Assembly (NCBI RefSeq): GCF_013410875.1
Contig: NZ_JACCCU010000001.1
Location: 1,984,001-2,048,000, forward strand
Direction: 5' to 3'
DNA length: 64,000 nt
DNA from: Tunturiibacter empetritectus
Lineage (GTDB): Bacteria > Acidobacteriota > Terriglobia > Terriglobales > Acidobacteriaceae
Positions 55,161-63,741 of this stretch are shown here, piece after piece. Below the pieces are notes generated by a model that saw nothing but the letters and a program-made list of their open reading frames with translations, searched no databases and had not been told where the DNA came from. Position 1 is the stretch's first letter, and each line of letters begins with the position of its first letter. Position numbers and translations under genes: made by a program.

Positions 55161-55871
55161 TCAACGAGAAAAAAACGACAGTGTTCTTGAATCCGCGTCT
55201 TTCAGCGCTGCTCCCGTGAATCCATGACCCTGATCCGGATAGATGTGACTTTCGCACTGAAATTGTTTTATCTCACAGAGCTTAATAAGCTGCTGGGCGT
55301 TCCCAACGGGAATGTTGGTGTCGCGCTCACCGTGAAGGATTAGAAGCGGCGGCATGCCTTGCAGATGTTCGAAGAAATCATCTGGAAGGCTCCCATACCA
55401 CTCAGCAATCGCATCTACCGGCACCTCTTGTGAGCCAGCCGCCAAGGCAACCGAGGCCCCAAGGGAATAACCAACCAGTACTGATTTTCTGTGATCTGAA
55501 GCGGCAGGTGTTCTCTGTTCTCTCAGCAGCGTCTTCACGACGTTTACCCAGGCACGATAGTTGTCGATTGTCGGATTGTTGGACTTTGTCGCGTCAAAAT
55601 AATGAGGTAAGAGGACGGTGTAGCCGTTGTTCGAGAAATATTCGGCTTGCTCGCGATAGAACCCCACACCGGGTCCGCTCGCACCATGAAGAAGGATCAT
55701 TAGCGGCTTCCCAGGGTCATCTTTTCCAAAGATCTCATACTTAAATCTTCCATCCTGACTCGTCGCTAAAGAGACTCCAAAACGCTGTGATAGAGATAGT
55801 TTGCCGACAGCTAAAAAGCAAATCGCCAGCCCAATGATGGTGCGGAACGGTAGCCTCCGTCTGCGTTTCAT
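55161..55871 (-). CDS. Dienelactone hydrolase-like alpha/beta hydrolase, secreted or membrane-anchored
   Basis: 236 aa. An N-terminal hydrophobic stretch (RTIIGLAICFLAVGKLSLS) may be a signal anchor. ILLHGASGPG is the oxyanion strand, the nucleophile Ser is in VGYSLGAS, Asp in HGERDTNIPV and His in DQGHGF. Family members usually have Cys as nucleophile; here it is Ser. Substrate unknown. Codon use is AT-richer than surrounding genes. Confidence 0.82.
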   Translation of the reverse strand: MKRRRRLPFRTIIGLAICFLAVGKLSLSQRFGVSLATSQDGRFKYEIFGKDDPGKPLMILLHGASGPGVGFYREQAEYFSNNGYTVLLPHYFDATKSNNPTIDNYRAWVNVVKTLLREQRTPAASDHRKSVLVGYSLGASVALAAGSQEVPVDAIAEWYGSLPDDFFEHLQGMPPLLILHGERDTNIPVGNAQQLIKLCEIKQFQCESHIYPDQGHGFTGAALKDADSRTLSFFSR

Positions 55872-55974
55872 GAATCTGTTAACCCTCCTAAGCGAAAAGA
55901 GTCACCGGCCTCTTTGCATTTTGCAGTATCCGCGAAACAGTATGACACCCTCCACCCTGATACCCTTGAGACTT

Positions 55975-56328
55975 ATGCGTTCTCTGCTCGCGCTCGCCTT
56001 CCTCGCCAGCCTCATTACCGGCTGCCACTCCCCATACGTTGAGGCAATAATCAGCAATCATACCGGCAAGCCCATCGAGCTTCTCGAAGTCGACTACCCC
56101 AGCGCAAGCTTTGGCACACAAAACCTCGCCACCGGCGCCGATTTTCACTATCGTTTCAAAGTTCTCGGCTCCGGCCCCACCAAGCTCCTCTACACCGACA
56201 GCGCCCACCAGGAACACAAGTCCGATGGCCCCTTCCTCAAAGAAGGAGCAGAAGGTTCTCTGGCCATCACTATTACGACCCCCGAAGTCACCTGGCAACC
56301 CGCGCCCACCGTGACACCAGGCAGGTAA
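55975..56328 (+). CDS. Small lipoprotein of unknown function
   Basis: 117 aa from ATG 55975. Signal RSLLALAFLASLITGC gives a clear lipobox (ITGC). The mature part has about 95 residues, beta-rich (YVEAIISNHTGKPIELLEVD, FHYRFKVLGSGPTKLLYTD), like an Ig-type fold. Probably periplasmic, anchored to a membrane. No family recognised. Divergent from the hydrolase gene. Confidence 0.7.
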   Translation: MRSLLALAFLASLITGCHSPYVEAIISNHTGKPIELLEVDYPSASFGTQNLATGADFHYRFKVLGSGPTKLLYTDSAHQEHKSDGPFLKEGAEGSLAITITTPEVTWQPAPTVTPGR

Positions 56329-56353
56329 TTCCCTGCTTCTGGCCGATCCAGCG

Positions 56354-56491
56354 TTAGATCCGGCCGTGCGTCTCGGTACCAGCATCCACCCGGTTGTGCT
56401 GCACGGCGTGTTTGTGTGCACGAGCCATCAAAAGAATCACAATACCCAACGCCAACACCACAAATAACATTGCAAAAACGACAACTGTCAT
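56354..56491 (-). CDS. Candidate 45-residue membrane protein
   Basis: ATG 56491 to TAA 56354 encodes one strong membrane helix (TVVVFAMLFVVLALGIVILL) followed by a polar tail (ARAHKHAVQHNRVDAG). An AGAGG site lies about ten bases upstream. Hydrophobic character over 22 residues is unlikely by chance. Lies in the region between the lipoprotein gene and tmk. No family known. Confidence 0.5.
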   Translation of the reverse strand: MTVVVFAMLFVVLALGIVILLMARAHKHAVQHNRVDAGTETHGRI

Positions 56492-56647
56492 AATTCAGAG
56501 ACCTCTGCTGCACCCGCTTTCCGCAGCGCGCAACATCTTAGGCTCTCCCGACTAACACTGGCAAGAGCGATGGTTGCGCTGTTGCTCGTGGTTGGCGACC
56601 GAGGATACTAAGATGCCATCCGATCCATCTGCGATAAGCTGAAGACA

Positions 56648-57322
56648 ATGCCGCGCGGATATTTCATCACCTTCGAAGGCCTGGACGGCTCCGGAAAAAC
56701 CACTCAGCTACGCCGCCTGGCCACCTCGTTAGAGTCCCAGGGCCACACCGTCGTCACCCTCCGTCAGCCCGGCGGAACCGCCCTTGGCGACCGCATCCGC
56801 AGCATTCTACTCGACTCCCGCTCCGAAGCCGCTCTAGGCCCCATAGCCCCCGCCGCCGAGATGGCCCTTATGTTCGCCGATCGCGCACAGTCCATCGCCG
56901 AGGTCATACTCCCAGCTCTCGCCGCCGGCTCCATCATTCTCTGCGACCGTTACACCGACTCCTCCGAGGCCTACCAGGGCGGAGGCCGTCAACTCGGCAG
57001 CGAACGCATCCTTAGCATGCACGCCGCCGCCTGCAACAACCTGCAGCCCGACCTCACCCTCCTCCTCCTCCCTTCACTCGAGTCCTCCCTTCGCCGCGCC
57101 CGCCGCCGCAACCAGCGCCACGTCGAAAAGCAAGGCACCGACGAAAACCGCTTTGAGCGCGAGTCCGACGACTTCTACCGCCGCATCTACGACAAGTACG
57201 AAGAGATCGCCGCGCGCGCACCACACCGTGTCGTCGTCATCCGCGACGACGCCTCCATCGACCACATCGAACAGATTATTCGCAACATCGTCCTCTCCCG
57301 GCTCGACCACGCCGAAGCCTGA
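56648..57322 (+). CDS. tmk: Thymidylate kinase
   Basis: 224 aa. Phosphorylates dTMP to dTDP with ATP. P-loop FEGLDGSGKTTQL (9-21), the DRY motif in CDRYTDSSEAYQGGGR and the lid region RARRRNQRHVEKQGTDENRF near 150-170 are present. Its length is normal to slightly long. It precedes the P450 gene by 95 bp on the same strand; holB, its usual partner, lies 5 kb downstream. Confidence 0.94.
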   Translation: MPRGYFITFEGLDGSGKTTQLRRLATSLESQGHTVVTLRQPGGTALGDRIRSILLDSRSEAALGPIAPAAEMALMFADRAQSIAEVILPALAAGSIILCDRYTDSSEAYQGGGRQLGSERILSMHAAACNNLQPDLTLLLLPSLESSLRRARRRNQRHVEKQGTDENRFERESDDFYRRIYDKYEEIAARAPHRVVVIRDDASIDHIEQIIRNIVLSRLDHAEA

Positions 57323-57416
57323 TCTCGCTTCTTTCCACCTCGTCAACGCCGTTCGTCCCTGCAAGCCCCAACGCGTCAAACTGTGTTCTCCTCATCTAAG
57401 AAGTTAAGTCGAAGCC

Positions 57417-58892
57417 ATGACCACCCCTCCCCCCACGCTCGAAGCTCCACCGGAACCCACCCTTTCCGTCGCATCTTCAGCCAGCGACACGGGAAGCATG
57501 CCGCCCGGCCTCAAGCACTCTCTCCCCTTCTACTCCTTCAAGCCCTGGGTCAAACTCGGCAGCCCCATCCTCCTCTTCGAGTACCTGCTCAAGACCTACG
57601 GCAACATCGCCTGCTATCGCTTCCTCGGCACACCCATCGTCTTCATCAACGACCCCGAGTACATCCGCGAGATCCTCGTCACCCAGGCCGCCAGCTTCGT
57701 CAAAGAGCGCACCGTCCGCCGCATGAAGGTTCTCCTCGGCGAAGGACTCATCACCTCCGACGACCCCATCCACATGCGTCAGCGCAAGATCGCCGCGCCA
57801 GCCTTCCATCGCCAGCGCATCGCAGCCTACGGAGACCAGATCGTAGACTGCGCCGCCCACCAGAGCCAAGCCTGGCAGCAAGAATCCCCCTCCGGCCAGC
57901 CCATCGACATCTCCGCTTCCAGCATGAAGCTCTCGCTCGAGATCGTCGCCCGCACCCTCTTCAACACCGAGGTCACCGCCGACATCCGCAGCATCAACGA
58001 CGAGGTCAACACCATCATGGACCTCTACAACTTCATCGTCGCTTTCCCCAAAATCGAATCCTTCCTCCACCTGCCCATCCCCGGCATCATGAAGTTTCGC
58101 CGCTCCAAAGCCCGACTCGACGCAGTAGTCGACCGCCTGATTCGAGAGCATCGCGAAGCAGCCGCACGCAGCGAACCAGGCAAGGAAGAAAAAACCGGCG
58201 GCGACCTCCTCTCCATGCTTCTAGCCAGCAAATACGAGTCCGAAGACCCCACCCAGCAAACCGGCATGTCCGATGAGCAGGTCCGCGACGAGGTCCTCAC
58301 CATCTTCCTAGCCGGCTACGAAACCGTAGCCAACGGCCTCGCCTGGACCTGGTATCTCCTGAGCCGGAACCCCGCTATCGAAGCCAACCTTCACGCCGAG
58401 CTAGACGGAGTCCTCGGCACTGGCTCCTCCCAACGCCTCCCGACACTAGCCGACTACCCAGCCCTCCGTTACACCGAGCAGGTCTTCGCCGAATCCATGC
58501 GCCTCTACCCACCCGCCTGGGCGATGGGCCGCATGTCCACCAAACCCATCACCCTCGGCCCCTACACCATCCCACCCGGCGCGCACTTCTTCTTCAGCCA
58601 ATACATTATGGGCCGCGATCCCCAGTACTTCCCCGACCCACTCCGCTTCGACCCCGACCGCTTCACGCCCGAGAACAAAGCCGCCCGTGCCAAGTTCACC
58701 TACTTCCCCTTCGGCGGAGGTAGTCGCCAGTGCATCGGCGAGAGCTTCGCCTGGATGGAGGGCGTCTTCAGCATCGCAACCCTAGCCCAGCGTTGGCGCA
58801 TGACCTACCTCGGCTCCACACCGCCAGAAGTCCAGGCGAAGATAACCCTGCGCCCACGCGATCCGCTCATGATGCAGCTAATCCCCCGCTAA
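57417..58892 (+). CDS. Cytochrome P450
   Basis: 491 aa, soluble bacterial type. I-helix oxygen-binding AGYETVANGLAW, ESMRLYPPAW (ExxR), and the haem ligand Cys in FPFGGGSRQCIGESFA are complete. PERF-like RFDPDRFTPEN is also seen. It monooxygenates an unknown lipid or terpene-type substrate and needs ferredoxin or flavodoxin partners, none of which are adjacent. A hairpin repeat follows its 3' end. Confidence 0.93.
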   Translation: MTTPPPTLEAPPEPTLSVASSASDTGSMPPGLKHSLPFYSFKPWVKLGSPILLFEYLLKTYGNIACYRFLGTPIVFINDPEYIREILVTQAASFVKERTVRRMKVLLGEGLITSDDPIHMRQRKIAAPAFHRQRIAAYGDQIVDCAAHQSQAWQQESPSGQPIDISASSMKLSLEIVARTLFNTEVTADIRSINDEVNTIMDLYNFIVAFPKIESFLHLPIPGIMKFRRSKARLDAVVDRLIREHREAAARSEPGKEEKTGGDLLSMLLASKYESEDPTQQTGMSDEQVRDEVLTIFLAGYETVANGLAWTWYLLSRNPAIEANLHAELDGVLGTGSSQRLPTLADYPALRYTEQVFAESMRLYPPAWAMGRMSTKPITLGPYTIPPGAHFFFSQYIMGRDPQYFPDPLRFDPDRFTPENKAARAKFTYFPFGGGSRQCIGESFAWMEGVFSIATLAQRWRMTYLGSTPPEVQAKITLRPRDPLMMQLIPR

Positions 58893-58944
58893 AAAAAGCC
58901 ACACCCCGACCAAAGGGAGGGACCCATGCACATCACCCACCAAG

Positions 58945-59003
58945 ACCGGTACACAAGTCACGAAGTGACCGCGCCGCGCGTAGCGGGCCCGTCCGGCAGG
59001 ACA
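58945..59003 (+). repeat. Triple-hairpin intergenic repeat, copy 5
   Basis: GGTACACAA, GTCAC-GAA-GTGAC, CCGC-GCGTA-GCGG, GTCC-GGCA-GGAC between convergent P450 and Mop genes. The lead-in CCCCGACCAAAGGGAGG just upstream matches the copy at 38902. Confidence 0.85.
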
Positions 59004-59006
59004 AGA

Positions 59007-59438
59007 TTAATCCACAGCAAGAATCACGCTTGAAGCCTTGAACGCAGCACACACCGTCTCACCTATCTGTAACTCCAACCGGTGCAAACTACCATCAGTA
59101 ATCACGCCGGTCAGCAACTCACCCCCCGACAGCTTGATCGAAACCTCATCGTTCACGCTGCCCTCATGAATACTCTCCACCACGCCGCAAAGAATATTCC
59201 GCGTGCTGATCCTGCTCTTATCCAACTCCTTGCCCAGGATGATCCAGCTAGCCTTCACCAGCGCATAAGCCTTCATCCCTTCTTTCAATCCCATAGCATT
59301 TACGCTGCCATTGGTAATGATCGCAGCAACCTCATTGCCGCCCGCAGTCTCTAGGAGCACCTCGGAGTTCACCCCACCCTTCGTAATCCTGCTGATCGTT
59401 CCCGCCAGCATATTCCGTGCACTTGTCTTCATGTACAT
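59007..59438 (-). CDS. Molybdopterin-binding protein with tandem Mop (TOBE) domains
   Basis: 143 aa (ATG 59432 is an alternative start). Two Mop domains in tandem: SARNMLAGTISRITKGGVNS (about 4-70) and STRNILCGVVESIHEGSVND (about 76-140). Each binds molybdate or tungstate as part of a hexamer, storing the oxyanion in the cytosol. Several bacteria use such tandem molbindins for molybdate homeostasis. No molybdate transporter or modE-like HTH is adjacent. Confidence 0.9.
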   Translation of the reverse strand: MYMKTSARNMLAGTISRITKGGVNSEVLLETAGGNEVAAIITNGSVNAMGLKEGMKAYALVKASWIILGKELDKSRISTRNILCGVVESIHEGSVNDEVSIKLSGGELLTGVITDGSLHRLELQIGETVCAAFKASSVILAVD

Positions 59439-59518
59439 TCACCTCATCCCTATCGTACTCAACCTAAAAAGCCGTCACCCGGCCAACTTTCCCCAACGCC
59501 AAAGATTCCAACCAACAC

Positions 59519-60277
59519 ATGCAGAGAGCAAGCCAAGCACGAACCTTCTTCCTCGCACTAGCCCTCGCGGCCCCTCTCGCCAAGGCCCAAACCGCCCCCT
59601 CCCGCGCCGAGCAGGCCATCCTCCAACTCACCAATCAAACCCGAGCCACCCACAATCTCCCGCCCGTCCACTGGGACAGCGCCCTCGCCCGCGCCGCCAA
59701 AGTCCACGCCCAGCGAGTCCTGCGTGAACAAGGCGAGTTACTTCATCAGTACCCAGGCGAACCCGACATGACCACCCGCGGCGCCCAGGCCGGTGCCCAC
59801 TTCACTACCATCTCCGAAAACATTGGCCGCGGCCCCGACCCCACCACCCTCCAACAAACCTGGATGAGCAGTCCAACCCACCGTGCCAACATTCTCGACC
59901 CCAATCTGGATGCGATAGGCATCGCCGTCATTCCCGACCAGGGCTTCCTCACCGCCGTCGAGGACTTCTCCCACAGCGCAACCGTTCAGTCCTACGACAG
60001 CCTCGAAAAACGCGTAGCTCAGATCCTGCAATCCCACGGCATCGCCTCCGCTCCCTCCAACGCTGACGCCCGCGAGACCTGCACCATGCCTACAGGAGCC
60101 GCAGGCTCGCCCAAACTTGTCGTCCAGTGGGATGGCCCCGACCCCACTCTCCTGCCCGATGCTCTCCTGCACGCCATCTCCACCGGCCAATACACCTCCG
60201 CCGAAGTAGGAGTCTGCTCCAGCAAACAACCCAATCCCCAGTTCACCACCTACAACGTTGCCGTCCTGCTCTACTGA
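59519..60277 (+). CDS. Secreted CAP-domain protein
   Basis: 252 aa with a signal peptide (TFFLALALAAPLAKAQ). The CAP/SCP domain (about 35-165) has AILQLTNQTRATHNLPPVHW, AKVHAQRV, TISENIGRG and SSPTHRANILDPNLDAIGIAV, retaining the His and Glu pair of the family. A C-terminal region of about 85 residues with two Cys (ETCTMPTG, VGVCSSKQ) is not recognised. Extracellular or periplasmic; the bacterial role is unknown. Convergent with the porin across a hairpin repeat. Confidence 0.87.
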   Translation: MQRASQARTFFLALALAAPLAKAQTAPSRAEQAILQLTNQTRATHNLPPVHWDSALARAAKVHAQRVLREQGELLHQYPGEPDMTTRGAQAGAHFTTISENIGRGPDPTTLQQTWMSSPTHRANILDPNLDAIGIAVIPDQGFLTAVEDFSHSATVQSYDSLEKRVAQILQSHGIASAPSNADARETCTMPTGAAGSPKLVVQWDGPDPTLLPDALLHAISTGQYTSAEVGVCSSKQPNPQFTTYNVAVLLY

Positions 60278-60348
60278 GCCGCTGGCGAGGTTTATACCGA
60301 CAGTCGGCTGAAACTATCGAATCGCGACCAAAGGGAGCGCCACCCGAA

Positions 60349-60395
60349 GGGGTATACAAGTCGCGAAGTGAACCCCGCCCGCGCAGGGCGCACCT
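60349..60395 (+). repeat. Hairpin intergenic repeat, copy 6 (third stem lost)
   Basis: GGTATACAA, then GTCGCGAAGTGAA with a partly broken first stem, then CGCCC-GCGCA-GGGCG with a new but perfect middle stem. The third hairpin is missing. Located between convergent CAP and porin genes. Confidence 0.7.
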
Positions 60396-60399
60396 AGCC

Positions 60400-61749
60400 T
60401 CAAAAAATAATCCGCATACGAGCATTCAACAGAACGCTCGTATAACTCTTCGCCGCATACATCGGATGAATCGACACCTGCACGTCCGGCCCGATCTCCA
60501 TGCTTTTGGTCACCCGAATCCGATAAAACGTCTCGAAGAGACTCTCGTGCCGCTTTCCCGTACGTGTCGGTTGAATGTAATTAAACGCCGCGCCAAACAT
60601 ATCGCCCCGCCGTCCAAACGGCCGAACATTCGTCAGTCCCAGCGTGTCGGTCTGCCGGATCGCCGTTCCTGTCTCGGTCGCGAAGCCATAGCGCCCAAAC
60701 GGCGCCCAGCCACTCGAAAACTCACGATCGAAGCCAATTCCCGCGCCATGTCCGCTTCCCAGATTCTTCGTGTCGTCCCGCCAAACCGTACCACGGAGAT
60801 GGAAGTACCGAGTGCCCGGCGCACCGGCAAACCAGCCAAACTCCACCGCCTCCAGATACTTTTTGTCCACCAGCGTTCTGATGTTGCTCTGTTGCGAACC
60901 CACCGTGTCGATCGCTAAAGCATGCACGTAAAGATGGTGTGTGATCTGAAAATCAACCGCTCCCCCGCCCGCATAGGTCCCATCCGATGCAATGGCAAGG
61001 TTGCCGTCGTTCTCCCCATTCAAAAACTGCGTTCTCTCATCGTTGTTATAAAAACTTAGGCTGATGTACTGATTCGGATGAATCTTACCCACATAGAACG
61101 ACAATCTCTTCTCCAGAAAATCCTGTCTCCAATAGAGAATATTCACCGTAATCGGTCTCTGCGCCCCGCCCCCCTGCAGGCAATTTAAAAAGATGCCCGA
61201 GCCCATCTGATCACTCAGGTTCCACTGTTGACTCATCCCAATATTCGTTCCCGAACGTACCAACAGCCCAATCGAACCGGCCGTTCTCTCGTTGTCGTAA
61301 ACCGCCCAGTTACCCGAAAAATCCAGCCGCCCGCTCAACTGGTCATGCCGCCGCGCCGTGTCGGGAACCACGGTCGCATACTGATTCAGAAACGTATAGG
61401 TCGCTCCAAATCGAAGCCGCGCACTACCTTCCAACCAACGGACGCTGGCATCTGTGGTTCTGGTAAAGATTCCAATCGGATCGGTCTCGAAGAGCGGATC
61501 AGCCGGTATCTTTCCCAACGCCGCGGTCGCAGAGTCCAACTCCTGCGCGTACTTCGGCAGGAGCCTCTCGAGCGCCGGTTCCGCTTGAGGCTGATACTGG
61601 CTGGACTCAGAGGTCGCCCCAGACCTGATTGATCCCGTAGATCCCGTAGTCTGCCCAGCCAGAGCCGTCGAAGCTCCGATCAGCAGCAACGCAACACCCA
61701 CGCGTAGGTGTTGCCCGATCTTCACGTAACTACTTGCCGACAGTCGCAT
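60400..61749 (-). CDS. OprB-family carbohydrate porin
   Basis: 449 aa from ATG 61749 (the frame opens at 61815). The signal peptide ends VALLLIGASTALAGQ. The rest is a beta-barrel pattern with repeating aromatic-flanked strands, ending FETFYRIRVTKSMEIG and ARMRIIF (C-terminal Phe). NILYWRQDFLEKRLSFYVGK and FGWFAGAPGTRYFHLRGTVW resemble OprB, which passes sugars across the outer membrane. No sugar-utilisation genes are adjacent. Confidence 0.85.
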   Translation of the reverse strand: MRLSASSYVKIGQHLRVGVALLLIGASTALAGQTTGSTGSIRSGATSESSQYQPQAEPALERLLPKYAQELDSATAALGKIPADPLFETDPIGIFTRTTDASVRWLEGSARLRFGATYTFLNQYATVVPDTARRHDQLSGRLDFSGNWAVYDNERTAGSIGLLVRSGTNIGMSQQWNLSDQMGSGIFLNCLQGGGAQRPITVNILYWRQDFLEKRLSFYVGKIHPNQYISLSFYNNDERTQFLNGENDGNLAIASDGTYAGGGAVDFQITHHLYVHALAIDTVGSQQSNIRTLVDKKYLEAVEFGWFAGAPGTRYFHLRGTVWRDDTKNLGSGHGAGIGFDREFSSGWAPFGRYGFATETGTAIRQTDTLGLTNVRPFGRRGDMFGAAFNYIQPTRTGKRHESLFETFYRIRVTKSMEIGPDVQVSIHPMYAAKSYTSVLLNARMRIIF

Positions 61750-62331
61750 CGTCCGAACCAGAAAAACTGATCCCGGGCCAACATCCTGGCGTGAATAGGC
61801 TTCCTGCACCTTCATCCCGCCAAAATGCGTCGTCCAAACTCTACATTCAAATGTCTGATTTGCATTCAGTTATTTGTTGAATTTAGTTAGTTGCCTAACC
61901 TTCAGTTGTTTCTTACACGTTGTCATTCTGATCTTGAGCAGGCAGAACGGGAAGAAGGAGAAAGCCGCGTCTCGCCTCAACTCTTCAGGAGCCGAAGACA
62001 GACTGTCGTCCAACCCAAAAACCTGTCACGCCCCCAAACATTTCAGTACCGCACGAAACCCAATAAGGACGCACCTTTTCAGCCGCCCCCGGTGTAGCGT
62101 AATTCCAGCTCCCAACGCGTATCATAGAAGTAGTTCAGAAGTAGTTCGCAGTAGCAGGGAAAGCACGCAACGTACGAGCCCAGAAAGCTTCACTGCACAC
62201 GGCTTCAGGACACATTGCACGCTTCAAGTCCAGACTTGCCCCCGCTGTTTGAAGACTTTGACACAGATCAGTATCCCCGCGAGGGAGTCCACGTGAAGTG
62301 CGCCGCCAAGGCAGAGAGGAGACCCGAGAAC
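61750..62331. other. 582-bp divergent intergenic region
   Basis: Between the porin (minus) and holB (plus). AT-rich at 61850-61910 (GTTATTTGTTGAATTTAG), probably the porin promoter. The 423-bp frame at 61874-62296 has no motif and is rejected. A weak resemblance to the GTCATTCTGA-type repeat lies near 61920. holB has AGGAG ten bases before its ATG. Confidence 0.45.
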
Positions 62332-63525
62332 ATGACGATACCGATATCCAAAACCGCTCTCCCTGCCACCTTCAACGACTTCCTCGGCAACAGCACCGCC
62401 ATTGAGCACCTCCGCACCGCCATCGCCGCAGGCCGCCTTCCCCACTCCCTCATCCTCGCCGGCCCCAGCGGAGCAGGAAAGTACACCCTCGCCCTCATGC
62501 TCAGCATGGCCGTCGAGTGCGAACGCCAGCCGCGCGAGCTACGCTCCTACAGCGAAGCTCTCGGGTCCAACGGCCAGTCCCTCGCCAGCTTCTGCGGCGT
62601 CTGCCACAACTGCACCCGCATCGCCTCCGCCGCCAACCTCGAAGACGAGGTCGAGAAGGCTGTAGCCGCCCGTGAAGAGCTCAAGACCGAAGCCGACAGG
62701 AAGGACACCCGCGTCCTCGTCCAGCCGCACCCCGACGTCCTCATCGTTCCACCCGACCCCCCGCAGCTCCTCATCAAACTCGGACAGATCCGCACCGTCA
62801 TCCAGCGCTCCCACTACCTCCCCAACGAGGCCCCGCGCAAGATCTTTATCCTCACCGCAGCGAACATGATGAAGGAGGCCGCCAACTCCCTACTCAAAGT
62901 CCTTGAGGAACCACCCGCGACGGTCCACATCATCATCCTCGCCGAAAACCCCGGCGAACTCCTCCCCACCATTCGCTCCCGCTGTGCCACCGTCCGCCTG
63001 GGCGCACTGCCCGTCGAAGAGATCGAGATGCTCCTCACCGACCGCCGTCCAGACATACCGCCCAAGCAGCGCACCCTCATCGCGCGCCTCGCCCAGGGAG
63101 CCGCCGGCAAGGCCCTCAGCTTCGACCTCGAAGCCTACACCGCCTCTCGCGCCGACGCGCTTCTCTTCCTGCGCAACGCCGCCGCAGCCAACTCCGGCTC
63201 CGCTGAACCCGACCATACCGCCCTCTTCAAGATGACCGAGACCTACCGCGCTGGAGCCGAAGGCCAGCAGAAAACATCAGCTCTCCTCCGCAGCCTCTCC
63301 CTGCTTCTTGAAGACCTGCTCCTCCTCGGGGCAGGCACACCCGAACTGGTTCGCAACACCGACCTACGCCCAGAGCTCGATCGCCTCAGCAGCACCCTGA
63401 GCTTCGCCTGGATCGAATCCGCCTCTCGCGCCCTTGACCAGGTGCAGAGCGGGATGCGCCGCAACCTCCTCCGCAGCCTCTCGCTCGACGCCCTCGCCGG
63501 GCAGCTCACGACCTCGGCGCAATAG
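62332..63525 (+). CDS. holB: DNA polymerase III subunit delta'
   Basis: 397 aa from ATG 62332 (earlier in-frame ATG 62215 is unlikely). Part of the clamp loader. LILAGPSGAGKYTLALM is the degenerate Walker A, and CGVCHNC the zinc-binding motif. The sensor phrase KEAANSLLKVLEEPP is very typical, followed by IRSRC. A charged insert lies at about 105-130 (EDEVEKAVAAREELKTEADR). holB and tmk are usually adjacent but lie 5 kb apart here. Confidence 0.92.
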   Translation: MTIPISKTALPATFNDFLGNSTAIEHLRTAIAAGRLPHSLILAGPSGAGKYTLALMLSMAVECERQPRELRSYSEALGSNGQSLASFCGVCHNCTRIASAANLEDEVEKAVAAREELKTEADRKDTRVLVQPHPDVLIVPPDPPQLLIKLGQIRTVIQRSHYLPNEAPRKIFILTAANMMKEAANSLLKVLEEPPATVHIIILAENPGELLPTIRSRCATVRLGALPVEEIEMLLTDRRPDIPPKQRTLIARLAQGAAGKALSFDLEAYTASRADALLFLRNAAAANSGSAEPDHTALFKMTETYRAGAEGQQKTSALLRSLSLLLEDLLLLGAGTPELVRNTDLRPELDRLSSTLSFAWIESASRALDQVQSGMRRNLLRSLSLDALAGQLTTSAQ

Positions 63526-63567
63526 AAAATAGATCCATCCCAGGCAGTTTTTTCTATTTGTGGTGGC

Positions 63568-63662
63568 TAGGCGTTTTTGCTGGGGGTTTTGAGAAAAAGT
63601 GGGTGCAGAACGTGGTTTTTTGCTGGTGAGGGTGTGGTGAATTGCGTGGTAAACGTGGTGCG
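63568..63662 (-). repeat. CACCAC-rich dispersed repeat, copy B
   Basis: On the minus strand: CACCACG and TTCACCACAC words, then CCACGTTCTGCACCCACTTT, TCTCAAAAC and CAAAAACGCC, in the same order as 26881-26994. Lies between convergent holB and the Sua5-type gene. Confidence 0.6.
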
Positions 63663-63741
63663 CTGACCGTCACTTTTTCTAGGCCTAAAAATACGCCACG
63701 TCTTTCAACTTTATTTTCAGTTCTTTGATTACCGCCTGCGG

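Noticed and set aside
61874..62296. 140-codon frame before holB
   Set aside because: No motif, poor codon use, overlaps the holB start region.
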